NCBI GenBank assembly: GCA_013399115.1
Contig: VXAA01006474.1
Coordinates: 494,173-558,172 of the forward strand
DNA: 64,000 nt
From: Anseranas semipalmata
Taxonomy: Eukaryota > Chordata > Aves > Anseriformes > Anseranatidae
Direction of reading: 5' to 3'
Of the stretch, positions 27,230-40,831 are shown in pieces. Made by a program: the position numbers and the translations under genes. How positions within the stretch are numbered: position 1 is the stretch's first letter; each line of letters begins with the position of its first letter. The notes below the pieces were generated by a model that had not been told where the DNA came from, did no database searches, and worked only from the letters and a program-made list of their open reading frames with translations.

Positions 27230-27600
27230 ATGAACCCTAACATCCCTAGGAGTTTGCCACAGGAAGTGTATTTATCTCTAAACTCACCTGATAAACTGAC
27301 TACACTAGTTTCCATTCTTGTTGTTTCAACGCTCCTCAAACATTCTGTCCTTTTGAACAGTAGTTGCTTTCATCAAAGCCTCTGCTGTTCTTGTTTCACC
27401 TACGCTCAAAACCAGCCCTCCATCTCTTTTCTCTTGACTTCATTGCCTTTGACACCATCCTTTACAGTTCTTTCATGAAATGTTCTCTGCTTTTTGACTC
27501 TCATGATGTGCCCTCTACTTTTAATCTTGCACATCTTTCAGAAGATTTTTCACAACTCTACTATGGCTTTCTGTGGGAACTCCCAAGGAATTAGCCTTTC
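27230..27600. other. Pyrimidine-rich stretch, possibly an unrecognised old repeat
   Basis: The plus strand is rich in C/T, unlike its neighbours, and holds two overlapping frames (82 and 76 codons). Neither resembles a family I know, and there is no splice or promoter context. The composition would fit a decayed interspersed repeat, but none can be named. Confidence 0.3.
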
Positions 27601-28379
27601 TAAATCTTACGTAGGAGAATATAATTTAGAAACACTAATTTAAATGCTCCTCTGTGAATACATCTACATTACTGGTTCAGTAATGCTGAAGCACTCCATT
27701 TAGGATGGGGATCCCAGATCCTTCAGGAGCTAACTCTATACGAGATACGCATTCAGGAACCAAAAGTGTCAGAAACTTCATTGCTGGTAAATGACATTGA
27801 TCCTTCCCTTTTCATGGTGCAACAGTCAATAATGTATGGGATGACAGACAAAAGCTCTAAACACTTTCCTCCAGGTATGTCTCACAAAAGTTCAAACTAA
27901 TGACAATGCCTGTACCCTGACAACTTATTCTATGTATCTCACAACTAGATCAATATCAACATAGCTAAACAGAGCTTTTCACTTTCTAGTCTTCTAACCC
28001 TTCTTTCTTAATCATTATGGTCACTGCCGTTTGCTCTGCTCTTCTCCATCTGGATTTTGCAAAAAAAAATCATATGACTATTTAAGTATGTAATTTCTTT
28101 CTTCGTGCCTGTAAAGTGGAAGACCCATTACCGAGGAAGACCTATATGACTTTCACAGTTCTATCATCTCTGTCCATTCACTGGCAAACTGTAAAATCCC
28201 ACACTGAATTGGCAAACCACCTTTATCCTCAATTGCCTCTCAAGGTTAGAAATAATTCTCAAAAAGCATTCACAAAAGCAATCTGTTATTTTCCTCTGAA
28301 TCTCTCATCTGTCAAAACACATGAAAAATGGAGCAGGCTGCTGACATACTCGGATCAGTGAATATTATGCTGACCAATA

Positions 28380-28700
28380 TTATCTTATTGCCTCTTTGCG
28401 CTGCACTGTAAACATTTGTTGACTTTAATATTATACTTGAACATTAAACTCGGTAGAATAAAGTATCTCTTGTTCTGTTCTACAGCAATTCCTAGCACAT
28501 TTTATTAGAATTTCTATGACTATGAAAGTGTGAGAATTTTTTCTCCCTTGCTATTTCTGCACATTTAACCCTTGGCCCATGGGCCAGAAGAGGCTTTCTA
28601 TTTTTCAGTTCAGGAGACAATGTAAATTTCAATAGTTATCAGTAAGTAAATGCTAATATGTGACAATTATTTGCATAAAATAATTCAAGGCAAAACAATA
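28380..28700. promoter_or_regulatory. Candidate conserved non-coding element
   Basis: Non-repetitive sequence with homeodomain-like TAAT motifs, an ATTTGCATAA octamer-like site near 28669, and a self-complementary TTGGCCCATGGGCCA-like core at 28572-28586. It lies directly before the CR1 at 28944. It is called from composition only. Confidence 0.25.
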
Positions 28701-28943
28701 CTTGTATATTTTTAACATATAACTTAATACAGCTATTCATTGCCACACATGGATAACAGATTTGCACCTTTATTTATTTCTATGTTAAAAATACTTGGAA
28801 ACATTCATATGTAAAGCCTCAAACTTTAATCTTTGTATGATGCCAGTTTTCCCTAGGTAAAAAAATAATGGGTACACATGCAAGACATAGCAGGATCATT
28901 GCCTACGCTTTTTTCTGTGAAAGTGGCAGATACATCACCTTAT

Positions 28944-29180
28944 CTCACAGAATCACAGAATGGTTGAGGTTGGAAGGGACCTGTGGAGATCATCTAGTCC
29001 AAGCCCCCTGGCCAAGCAGGGTCACCTAGAGCACATTGCACAGGATCGCATCCAGGTGGGTTTTGAATATCTCTAGAGGAGACTCCACAACCTCTCTGGG
29101 TAACCTGTTCCAGTGCTCTGTCACCCTCACAGTAAAGAAGTGTTTTCTCATATTTGCGATTAAGTTCAGTTAAATCCTGT
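28944..29180 (-). repeat. CR1 LINE, 3' end, 5'-truncated
   Basis: It starts with TCACAGAATCACAGAATGG, a variant of the CR1 terminal repeat. It continues with 'ggttggaagggacctgtgg', 'catctagtccaagccccctgg' and 'cacaacctctctgggtaacctg', and fades near 29180. It lies in the same orientation as CDIN1. It is more diverged than the copy at 24311. Confidence 0.93.
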
Positions 29181-30759
29181 GAAAGCCTAGATGATCAATA
29201 CCGGACCATACTAATTTTCAGCAGATAGAGATTTCCTTAGAAATCTAATACAAAGAAGGGAAAACAGTATTCCAATTTCTTCTCAAACTTCTTTATCAAC
29301 TCTAAAGAGTTCCTTCTCTTTACTCCTTTTTAGAAAATGGAACAGAAAATGGGACCTTTGGTTCCCACTACCATTTTTTTCTAGTTTTCAGCTTGTCATC
29401 AGATTTCACATCCTTCTGGGATTAAACAATTGTGTGACAACCATATTCAGGAATTACATATTGATAGGCTAAAACAAATGCTATCTCCTTATTTAAAAAC
29501 TGAACACTCAACTTGGTATTCACAGCCAATGGAAAATATCAGCCTCTCACAATGCTGACATTTTCAATTATACAGCATATTACATTTTTCCTTCTGATAC
29601 AAGCAACATATAATAACATTTACACAGTGAATTTCTGGTAACTAAGGTTTCAAAGACAAAACATATAAAATCCATTCAAGAAATGCAAGAAGTGCTTATA
29701 TACGCTTATATATGTCTACTATCCCAAGGTATATTCATGGCATTTACTTTTCTTAAAACCTCTTTTGATAAAGAAATATAGAACAGCATGTCTACAAAAG
29801 AGTAGATTGAAATAGTATTAAAATGTTGAAAAGTAAGAATCTTTGCAATCCTCATGAATGTGTTTTGATGTATGAATATTTACAAATATTATCAAGGTAT
29901 ATATGCAGTAGCTACTTTATATTCTGCTGGTCTATTTCCAGGCTTGTAATCAGTATCAGATTAACTTATGCTCACATTTCCTGAATCACAGGCATTTGAG
30001 TCATAAAAATTCATTTTAAAAAAATGAAAAGTGTCAATTTAACTATTTTCATAATTTTAAACATGGTTAAAATGTGCATTTTTAATGGCAAGAATAATCA
30101 TTGACCTATTGTGATGAGAGTAACTCTAAGATAATGCTATTTACTGTTTGCTTTTTCTGATGTAACTGCTCATTTCCTTATTCCCTAAGTCATGCAAAAC
30201 AAAAAGAAAAAAAGAAAAGCACTTCTAGAAAATGTCTTAATCTGGCCAAAATAAGTCTCTATGGCTTTGGTCCACAGAAGCTTTATTAGTTTCCTGGGCT
30301 CCATAGCGGGATAAACTATTTCATGCATGAAGGGATCAGCATTCCTTCTCCTAATCATTGCTATTGTACCCATTACAAAGCGTTCTGAACATCTCCTATG
30401 GATATCACATGCTATCTTAATCACCCCTCAATTAATAACTTCATATGCGTATTTTAGCTTTGCTACTTTTACACACAGTAATTGCTACTTGAGGATGATA
30501 CTGAAGCCTTAACTGAATATTTTGAGATTATAGTAATTTTGCCACCACTGATACATTCTTACACTGAAAGTGTCCAGACAGCAGTTTCCAGTGAGTAACA
30601 GCTTAATGCAACTGCTAATCCTCTCCTAGTGCCATGACAGATGTTTGTGCTCCTGTCTCCTGCAACCAGCCTGGAACTTTTAGAAACACAAGGCATTTTC
30701 TTATGTGCTCTCATAAGCAATGTGGTTATTGTTATATATATTAATATATAATATATATA

Positions 30760-30785
30760 TATAACAATATATATATATTGTTATA
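30760..30785. repeat. Perfect 26-base AT-rich palindrome in an AT microsatellite
   Basis: TATAACAATATAT is followed by its exact complement. It sits in a longer (TA)n region (about 30729-30790) with further partial inverted matches, so it could form a cruciform. Confidence 0.88.
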
Positions 30786-32869
30786 GCTGTTATTGTTTAC
30801 ATAAAAAGTACCAGAAATCTCTCCTACCATCAGCTTTAATACCAGAAAGCTGTTCTTTATATTCTGGGTTTTGTTGGTGCATTGTATTACATTCTTCTGA
30901 ATGTAATATAGGTGGTCTCAAAGAGGAAAGAAAGAATTCAACAGTTTTTGCTTTAATGTACTAATATTTCAACTAATTTGCCAATTCATCTTACCTGTCT
31001 CCTCAGGTAGAAGACATGTGTGGCTTCCTGCCCACTTTTTGAAGATGTTGGGTGTTAAATGTTAAGGTGATTGACATTATGCTGATTGCTCTCACTTGCA
31101 GAGGAAAACAGAAGTAATATCACCTGAAGATTAACACTCTCCTTATATTCAAAATCAGGGATGGACAGATTCTTACAGGGTGAAAGATATGGTGTGACCA
31201 AATTCTCTCACAACACATTTTCCGCTAAATTATACTCCTCTGATATTAAACCATGCAGTCTAAGGTCCTGCTGGGAGAAAGAAATAACTAACTTCCCCTT
31301 TTCCTCCTTCAATCAGCCCTTAAACTTCCAGGAATATCTGACTTCCAAAATTTACAGACAGTACTGGTCTGACAAATAGCAACATCCACTGTCTCCCAGG
31401 ACACACATAAAATCAGACATCTAAGTGAAGCCTGCTATGCCTTCCTCCAAGATAGGTGTGTAGATCAGTATTCATCTCTTACAACTTCTAAATGTTTAGC
31501 AGTTTTCCAGGATATGTAATGTACATAAACAGACACACAATAGGGTTGTTTCCCTTAACTACTTTCTATGTACCACTTTGATACAGTCCAAGCACAGATG
31601 AAAAACACAGGTTGACATTACAGACAATAACATATTGCATCTACAACTGTAAAGCATGTCTGTAATAAGATTATATTTAATAAATTAAGGATAAATGAAA
31701 ACCAATTAACGGCTTATGGCAAAATGGATAAAAAAGCAGAAACTCAAGATGGGTGGCCTACTAGTGTGCTGCAAACTATTTAGGAAAAAAAGAAAAAAAA
31801 GGTGATCCCCAATCTCTGGTAGTTACAATTGTGAAGAAAACCTAAAAATACACAGAAAGCATAACTAAGAATAGAAGATATATCTATCTCATCAGCTAAA
31901 GAGTGGTACTTTTCTAATCATTGTAAGAAGACTTGTAAGGTGCAAGAAGTACACACTGTCAGGGGATGAAAATATATGATGGGCTCATACAAGGACCGGA
32001 ATTTAGGCAAAGAAAGGAAGGACTTGAGAAAGAAGAGATTGCTTACACAGCCCCAAAAGTAATTGCTCTGAAAAAATATGGGTGAGTGTAAAAGATGACA
32101 AAAGAAACAAAAAGAGCAAAGAGAATTCTTACACAACACTGTGATTTTTTTTATGGAAATAACAGGCTGCAAAACAGGAAACCTAATTTTAAATTGGTAT
32201 GGTTTTGAACTAGAAGGGCATATAATTTTAGGATGGCATTAGTTTCAGGATGATACGGCCGATGTTATAGCTAAATTGTTGATAAGAATACAGACCCTGC
32301 AAGAGTTAATACAATGGATAGCCACTCCATGGCAAAATGAAAATATGATGCAGGCAGCTTTTAGGAGTGTAATAATAAATAAAAACTTTTAGTAAGTATG
32401 ACCTGCATAGTTTGTTAAAAGATATTGTGTAAAGTCACAAAAAAATTATAGATAAAGAAAAGCCTAAAATCATCATAGGTGACTACAGATTCAAGGATTA
32501 TTATTCTGACATTAGTAAACACAAACACACAAGTTATGTTTGTCATCTGGTTTGCCTTAATCAAGAGCTAAAAATTCATTTATAACACTGTACACAAATG
32601 CCATGTTTATATCAATATCATATGCAGCTTGCATGAAAAAGTATACATTAAAATTGAGAACAGCAATTCGTGTAATGGTCAAAGACAACCAGTAACAAAA
32701 CCACCAAATTCCAGTTGTCAAACATAATTTACTATGTATATTTCTTCTCTTCTCTGTTAAAACAGTAATTATTAAAACTAAAGTGATACGGGTGAGTGTT
32801 TATGACTTCTTATTAAAAATCCTGACTTAAAGCAGTGTTCATTTAAGCTTAAGGTTAAAGAAAATCATG

Positions 32870-33080
32870 TAGAGATCTCTGTGCGATGGCCTACTGACTT
32901 TATATCCTCTTGTCAAACCTCAGCAGTTTTATTTGTAGTGATACATGCCGGTGAAGGTTGGAGGTTAAAGTTGATAGGAGGGCCAACAGGAAAGCCAACA
33001 AACTTCTTTCAAAAGATTACAACCTTTAACATATTAAGATCTGTCGGCAGTTACTGCTAACTTGGTAAATCTACATTTGT
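32870..33080. promoter_or_regulatory. Candidate conserved non-coding element
   Basis: The sequence is more GC-balanced than its flanks, with CpG-containing words (gtgcgatgg, gccggtgaagg, gtcggcag). CpGs are scarce elsewhere and their survival can mark constraint. It also has a TTGTCAAACC site and AAAGTTGATAGG. No repeat is recognised. Confidence 0.3.
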
Positions 33081-33470
33081 GTACTCTTCTGTGAACTGAT
33101 CCCCAAACTCCAGGCCAACAGGATCAAAAAAACAAATTGTTACTACTTTCCTTCAATTAGTCCTTCATAATTTGCTTACTGTTTAAACTATTACTTTAAG
33201 TTTTGATATTATATTGATGCTTAGCAGATATCATTAGTTCTCAGAAGAACATTAACAGGTAAATTCCTTCCTCATTTTCTTCAGCCTAATTTTCTCTCTC
33301 ACTCTGAAAATTGAAGGAAAGATTTCCTAGTCTAGGAAATCTAACATTAAACAGCAGCACAGTCTACTGGACTGACGCTCTTCAGATTTGCCTTTTCTCC
33401 CACTTCAACATTGCTTCCTCTGTGACTTATTTTCAAGAAGTTATACAGATAAAAATAATGATAAATAAAA

Positions 33471-33900
33471 TCACACAGAATCACTGAATAGCTGAAGCTG
33501 AAAGGGACCTCTGGAGATTGTCTAGTCCTGTTCAAAACATGGTGAACTACAGCAGGTTGCTCAGGGCTTTGTCCAGTCAGGTTATGAGTCTCTCCAAGGA
33601 TGGAGACTTCATAGTCTCTCTGGACAACCTGCTCCAGGGACAGCTCTTACAATATGTTTAAACAGAATTTCCTATATTTTGTACCCATTGCCATTTGACC
33701 AGTCACTGGACACCACTGAGACGAGTCTGGTTCCATATTTTATCCATATCCATCATCTGTTTATACACGTTGATAATATCCCCCTGCTCTTCTCAGCTAA
33801 ACAATCTGAACTCTCTCAGACTCTCCTCCTCTACGACAGATGCTCCAGTCTGTTCATCATCTTTGGGGCCCTTCACTGGACTCGCTTCAAGTTAGTGTCT
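33471..33900 (-). repeat. CR1 LINE, longer 3' fragment (~430 bases), diverged
   Basis: It begins TCACACAGAATCACTGAATAG and keeps the CR1 order: 'gggacctctggagattgtctagtcc', the 'tctctggacaacctgctccag' block, 'cccattgccatttgacc' and, at the far end, 'tttggggcccttcactggactcgcttcaa'. It reaches further 5' than the other copies. The open frames around 33679-33945 on the plus strand are antisense readings of this repeat, not genes. Confidence 0.92.
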
Positions 33901-35868
33901 CAGTGCAATCATGGATTTTATGCTGTATCTAATCACTTAATCTAAAGGACCAAATTATTACACAGGTCTCAATTTTATTGATGGCGGCTTTATTCTTACT
34001 TGCTTTGAGAACAGTGCAAATTTTTCCACCGACTTCAAACAAGACCTAGAACTAGACAGAACTAGATAGACTGATTCTGTGTAAAAGATTTTCACTGTAT
34101 TTGTCCCATGACAGCCACAAGAATATTCCAATATAAAATGAATAATTTTTCAGTTATCTGCATTTAATAGCATTTAGATAATAAACGACTTTTCTTACAC
34201 TTCCTCTGAAACCTTAAACTTGCACTTGTACAGAAACCAGTCTACAGTTATCATTATAATTATTCAGCTTTGCATTTTAAAATGAACAACTCTACACAGA
34301 AGAAACTCTACACAAAATATTATTGCTGCTATACAAGAACAACATAACAGAAAAAAAACTATTATGCTTAACTTCTATATATTTTATACAAGGGTAAACA
34401 TCTACCTCAAATTTAATTTTCTTTTTTAAGTGTTAGACTTGACTTTTAAGTTTCTCCCACTTCTCCACTCCCTCTTTGAAAACCCAGAGAACATTTGGCA
34501 AAAGCAAAGATTTTGCATTTCACATCATGTACCATTTAGCTGTTGCTACAATTTTAATTATGCAAAACTCAATGGGCTCTAATAAAATCTGACTAGGTAA
34601 TTAATACTCTAAAACATACAGCGTGAGCTACTGAAAGGAATGTTCTACACATAAATTCCCTCATGTCATAGAAAAGACTCATGCAGTGCAATGTGTTTCT
34701 CCATAGGTACAACAATATCCCATGATGTCAACAGCTTTTTTCATCCTATCTGCAATTAACCAAAAAATTTTAACATATTCCATTGTTAAAAAGTTTGTTT
34801 TCTACTAGTTTCAGTTCAGACCCACTCACCAGTGTGTATTATAGCAAAATCAGAGAAAGTATTATAGAAAAGATAATATCTATGTCAACAACAAAACACA
34901 ATTTTAAACTATTATGTTATTGGTATGCCCCAAAAGGACTATGATGACTTTACAGTATTATGTTTATATTTCATATTTTAGTTACATTTATGTAATTTAC
35001 ACATACATATGTACACTCAGATACACATATAAATTCTGAGATAAAATCTACATTACAATCCAGATGTTTCCCATAGATGTGCACATGAAGGGGATTCTCC
35101 CACCATGCCAATTACACGCCTCACGTGGTGGTCTGTTCAAGACAGGGAGAGGGACAGAGGCTGAGCAGGCTAAGGGGCTTACTGCTGTTATATCCTATGG
35201 GTCTTGTGGAAATTAAACAATAATAAAAAAATCTACAAGCAAAGGTATTAATTTTCAGAGCTCCACATGATGATTTTACATGGAAGGGCCAGAAAATGTA
35301 GCACAGACAGCGTGGTGTGCTTTTACAACTGGGAAAATCTTTCCACAACAGTGAAAACATGGGCTGTTCTCTCTGAACTTGTTCCCCTGGACATTTTGCA
35401 GAGCAGAATGATTTGAGGAGTGGTTTGATATGATTTGTATTTTTCCTAGAATCCTATCCTTTATCTTCTTAATACAAGACAAAAAACATCTGGAACTTTA
35501 TATTACTTTCATAACATTTTATTCCAAAGCACAGACAGTACTCCTGGATTCTTTTTTATTTCCTTGACACATTATAAATGGTGATAAGAACATGAAAGTT
35601 ATGAGAAAATCTGTGCTTAGGTTTACACTCTTGCTACAGGAAGATTTTTCATAACATAGCATATTCATACATCCATATCTGTAGCGTCTTTTATTCTGAG
35701 TTTTAAGAAAACACCTTATCAATTTGATGTACTAACCAGTGGGCAAATACACAAGGAGGTAGGGTCTGCCCTACAAGACGTCAGATTAAGCCTTCAGTCC
35801 TCTGATAAAACATTTGCACATTTCTCTCTTGAATGTTGCATTTTGAAGTAGCGATACCAAATGTCTAC

Positions 35869-35914
35869 TGATGATAATCCTTTTAATAAAGGAGTTAATA
35901 AAGGATTATCATCA
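35869..35914. repeat. Inverted repeat, 15-base perfect arms
   Basis: TGATGATAATCCTTT at 35869-35883 is the exact reverse complement of AAAGGATTATCATCA at 35900-35914, with a 16-base spacer. As RNA it would fold into a short hairpin. Confidence 0.88.
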
Positions 35915-38900
35915 ATAAGGAGAGTTCTTTAGAGCCAGGAAATGTGATTTTTAACAAAAGAGAAAACATTTTAAAAATAACTTCATTACACACGAAAAAG
36001 TAAAAATTGTGTCAAAAATTAACATACTGTACTGTAGTAATTTTTACTCAATGAGAGCTTAGTGGGTTTACCAAGGTTTACTGAAAATCAGTCATCTCTG
36101 GTACAACACATGGCAACTCTAATAGCAAACAAAGTCATAAAAACCCAACCACACAAAAGATTAGTGAGCAGAAAACAATTCACTAGTAAAAAAGGAAAAG
36201 CAACCAGATTCAAAATTTGACTTGAGCTTCTACAAGTCCAACAGAAGCGATTAAAACTGTAATAATTCTGCAGGAGCTGCAGACTGGAGAATATTAGATT
36301 GTATAGTAGCAGCTACAGAAACATTAACACACCTAATAGCCCTACCATACCACGAGGGGTGAGTGGGAAGAAATAGACACAACCACTTAAAGACAGAAGG
36401 GAGCTTGGTGACAGCATGACGTGAGGCACTTCTTTCTCAAAAATTGCACACCATATATAGAAAAATTGCCAAACCTAATTGTGCATGTGCTCTGTAATGC
36501 TCTTGCAGTTTAGGTAGTTTGGAGTCCTCAAGACTCAGGAAGCCTAGCAATGAAGAAAATGGTGAGGCACTTTTATGCAGAACAATGCCACATATTAGTA
36601 TGTTTTCAGCAGTATCTTAGCTCGCTTTCTCATATGGTGATTGCCCAGTGTATGATATAGATGCTGCACTATTCATTTGTGCTCCAGCTCAAGGTGCAGC
36701 ATTTAAAGGTAGCATTTCCTTCTGCAAGTTCATGTGTGCAAGCAGAAAACAAACCTTTACTTCTCGTAAAAGACAAATCTCCAATTCCAAGAACAGGGAC
36801 GATTTCCCATTTCTATGATCTAGTCAGTGACAAAGTCAACACCGATACAAATTAAAGATCCAAACTTAATTTTCTAGAAGATATAGCAAGACTCTAAATA
36901 TTGAAGCAATGTTTTCATTATGAACTTACTTCATAATGCTCTTGGGCCAGCAATTACAACTACAAAACTGATAAGAGTTTTAGCATTTGCTGAAAAAGCA
37001 CTTTGGTTAAGTTGTTTCATCTGTAAAAAATACTTACTACACAAAAACAACTTGCATGCAGATTCATTTGGTACTTGGCTACGACAAACCAATAGGTCAA
37101 TACTCTTGATGTGTGTGCACCAGGGTGAGAGAAAAGAAACTTAAAAAACCTCCTCAGGAAAGCACAAGGCTAAGCAAGGGAGCAAAGCTACTCTGAAGAC
37201 AGCAGGCAATGATGGTTATAAACCACTGCTTATCACATGCAAGTTAAGTTGCCCCTAGTTTGCCAAAAGTGGTATAATTCAATAGTGCAGAACAAGTGCT
37301 TAAATAAACTTTTCAACATACCACACAACCAAGAACACTAATAGCAAATGCAATGAGAAGAAAAAAACAGAAACTGGAAATATACTTTGAAACATATTTT
37401 CATATTATATAACAGACAATTTTGACTAGTAGGAACCTACGGATTCTTACAAATAGTCAAATAGACTTTTGCCAATATGTCATTTATATTATTCTGTGGG
37501 TAATTGTGATAATGCAATTTTACATTTAGAAGCTTATTCACCTTATTTTTCAAAAAACAAACCAATGATGCACCAAAAACAAAAACAAAGAAATATTTTT
37601 AAAAGCACAGCAATCTTAACAAACAAACAAAACCAACCAACAGAAGAACAGGCAAAATCACTCAGCTAAGAAGTATGCACTAATATAGTAGTGTGTTACA
37701 GGCTAAAGGACATATATCTAGACACACAAAATAAAGCTATCACTGCTGTGTGGACTGCAGAATTTCACAGCTATTTTTCCTCATCCTTGGAAAAATACTC
37801 TTAATACAGTAAGATTCTGAAATTTTATAACATTTTGGATTTCTCTGAGAAGTCCATTTTATTGTTTTTTAATTAAATCTATTTCCCCGAAAGGTCTTTA
37901 AAGGCTCTACAAACTACCTTGCATTTTATTATTGCTGACAGTTATCTAAACCACGCTTGAATGCCCTCTTTATCCTTTAGTGAACAATTGAAAGATCATA
38001 TGCTAAAAAGACTTGTGCTTTCTCTTCTTCTAGCCCTATAATTAAGGCATTTTAATACATTTCTTCATAGTCATTAAGAGAGCACAATGTTAAAAATTAA
38101 TGAAATGAGACAATTTTGAGTTTAACAACCATAAATACATACAACATAAATTTGTCTCAATTGTAGATATGAAAAAAGCCTTCTTGAAATCACATGATGA
38201 GATTACTGAATTGTCAAGATTTTGCTTTTGCTGTCTAAGGTTATTTAAATGATGTATGGCAGCCTGACAATACTACAGTGTTGTTACATACCCTACAAGA
38301 GAGGTAAACATTTCTGTCAAACATTCAGATTCCATTGGTTTAAGTATGTTTTTATTTATCTTATATGCCTATAAAAAAGTATTGCTGGATGAGGAATGGG
38401 AAGAAAGGAAGTGAAACAAAGACATACGAAGGGAAAAATGATCACAAGTTGATTATAAAAAAACTTGATATATAATGTAAAATACCAGTACAATAATGCC
38501 TACTTCTAGCAGTACTTTATTAACACTTACAATAGAAAAAACAAGATTTTCTTAATTTGGATTTTTTTCTAAGGAACAGTTCTCTATGTTCATGTGTCAC
38601 AGGTTTTTGTGACAGACATGTTAATAAGTAGTTTTTTTTTTTTTAACATTGTGAAAGGAATTCAATGTTTCTAAGTACATCATCATCAATTCTATATACA
38701 CCAATTAAATATAGGGTGCATCTGTATTATTGCTACATCATTACTGAGTTTTTCCAAAAGGTGTTACTAACGAGCAAATCATACAGCTCATCTTTTAAAA
38801 GTAAGTCAAGTTTTCTGAGGTAGAAGTTCTTTATGCTTTCTCGACTAAATGTTAAAACGACAATGAAGCATAAAGCAAGATTACTGATTTTTTTTTTTCC

Positions 38901-39029
38901 TTAAGATAGACATGAAAAATAAAAGAAGTTGCTCTCCAGAAGATTTTCTAGAGTTGTCAGACTGTTATATTATAAACAACCTTATTAGTCCTTTATAATT
39001 ACAATAGGTACCTCTGGACAAGATCGAGC

Positions 39030-39130
39030 ACACATGACAAATGCTTCTGACTTCTTTTTAAATCGAACCTGGAAGGTCATCGCTGAACAAACAGAACGCA
39101 ATACAACCGGGGCCATAAATTATGAAAGCT
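39030..39130. promoter_or_regulatory. Candidate conserved non-coding element, CpG-retaining
   Basis: About 100 bases hold four CpGs (tcgaac, tcgctg, acgcaa, ccgggg) in a neighbourhood almost without them, ending in CATAAATTATGAAAG. No open frame or repeat explains it. Conservation is inferred only. Confidence 0.3.
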
Positions 39131-40778
39131 AACAAAAAGGTAAGGTTTTTTGATATTAAAAGTTAAAACTATTCTGTTCATAATTTCTGTAGAAAATCAA
39201 GAAATAAGAGGATTAAATAGTTTAGAAAAGATAAGTAGCTAAACAGAAAGAAATCCTTTGAAACTTTATTATCACACTTTTTCTTTTTGCAGTTTAACCT
39301 GTATTTTAATATTTATGCAATGTCTTTAAAGTAGTTGCTTTATTTTTATAAACATGTTCTTAAAGATAATTCCTCAATAAGGGTTTACCCGTATTTGCAT
39401 TTATTTTGTTCAGCATTATGATGAAACTGTGGACAGTTAAAAAAAAAAAATCAATCTCAAATCTATGGGACTTGCCGTTATCCTCAAATGAAACCAGGAG
39501 AAGTATAACATACTACTGTGTATTTTTCCTACCATTTTTATTTTGTTTTAGGATCATTTAACAGTACTGGTAGTTTTGGATTAAATTTAATTTGCATGGA
39601 GTTAAACAGTAACTTAAGTGACTGGAACTGGAAACCAATTGATGGATCTCACTTTTAAATCTCATATTTCAATTTGGAGAGGAAATGTACGGATTGAATT
39701 AGAAAGCTGTAAACTCTTGATGAGAATTAGTGGTATAAAACAAAAGAAAATGAAACCTTCAGTTATTTTCCCTACAGTTAGGCTGAATGAAATTGTAAAT
39801 CAACAAAAGATTTGGATAGTACTCAAATCAACAGCTTTACCTAATAAAAGTTCTAACGGAGCACTGAGCGTACCATTTGAAACAAATATGAAATAAATAT
39901 GAAATATGAATGACTTTAAAAAGAACCATATGAGAAGCACAACAGTAAAATCACCAAAATTCAAGCAAAGGAAATTCAAACTGAAATGTATGATGGGCAA
40001 TTAAGTACCTATTTTGACAATTCTAAGTGGTCAAGTTTTTAAAGTATGACACAGAAACCTTAACCTATCTATATATGAGTGATAAATGAGGCATTTTGTG
40101 TCATTACATTCCCATAAATCACTTTCTTTAACTGCTGATGGCTTTTATCAGGTCTAACCTTTTCAAGCTTCTATCAGAGTGCTAACATTTTCAACTTTGA
40201 CACATACGCAGTTTACAAATTCTGCAGCTGATTAACTCTGTACAGAAGCTCACTGCCATCATTGTGTTCTTCAAGTTGGGTTACAGCTTCAGTGTCTCAA
40301 AAACTCACATACATCCTTTGTATGTCACAAAATCCCACTCAATGTATTGAGCTGTGTCACAAAGGATATAAGGTATTTCTCCTTTTGAAACAAATAAATG
40401 AGAATATACTTTCAAAATTACTTTTCTACTGAGAGCCTGAAATATGTATGCTGTTCACTATTTTAAAATCAAGTAAACAGTACATTCCAAATAAAGAGAA
40501 ATATCCAGAGACCAGAAATTAGTAAAATAAAATGACCAATTTTACACGATTTTATTATTTAAATGAATTTGGGTTCAAATTAATACTCTTGATTAAATGA
40601 AAAATGTTGCGTTCAACATCTCTGAAGTAACAAATAATAAAATAAAAAATCAACTAAATATTACAGTATATTATATATACTCTATTACAAAGTATTGCAT
40701 TTATAAGCTGATCATGATCATGAGCCCTTAAATAATTTTGCGGAATTCCTCACTAAACCCTTGTCTAAACTATCTTGT

Positions 40779-40831
40779 AAATTTCAAAGATTATAAATTG
40801 CAGTATCTTGAAATTGCAAATTTCAAAGATT
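40779..40831 (+). repeat. Short direct repeat AAATTTCAAAGATT
   Basis: The 14-base word occurs at 40779-40792 and 40818-40831, with similar surrounding text (tatcttg...attgca). It is a small local duplication. Confidence 0.75.

Noticed and set aside
33679..33945. 88- and 66-codon plus-strand frames
   Set aside because: They read a CR1 fragment in antisense.
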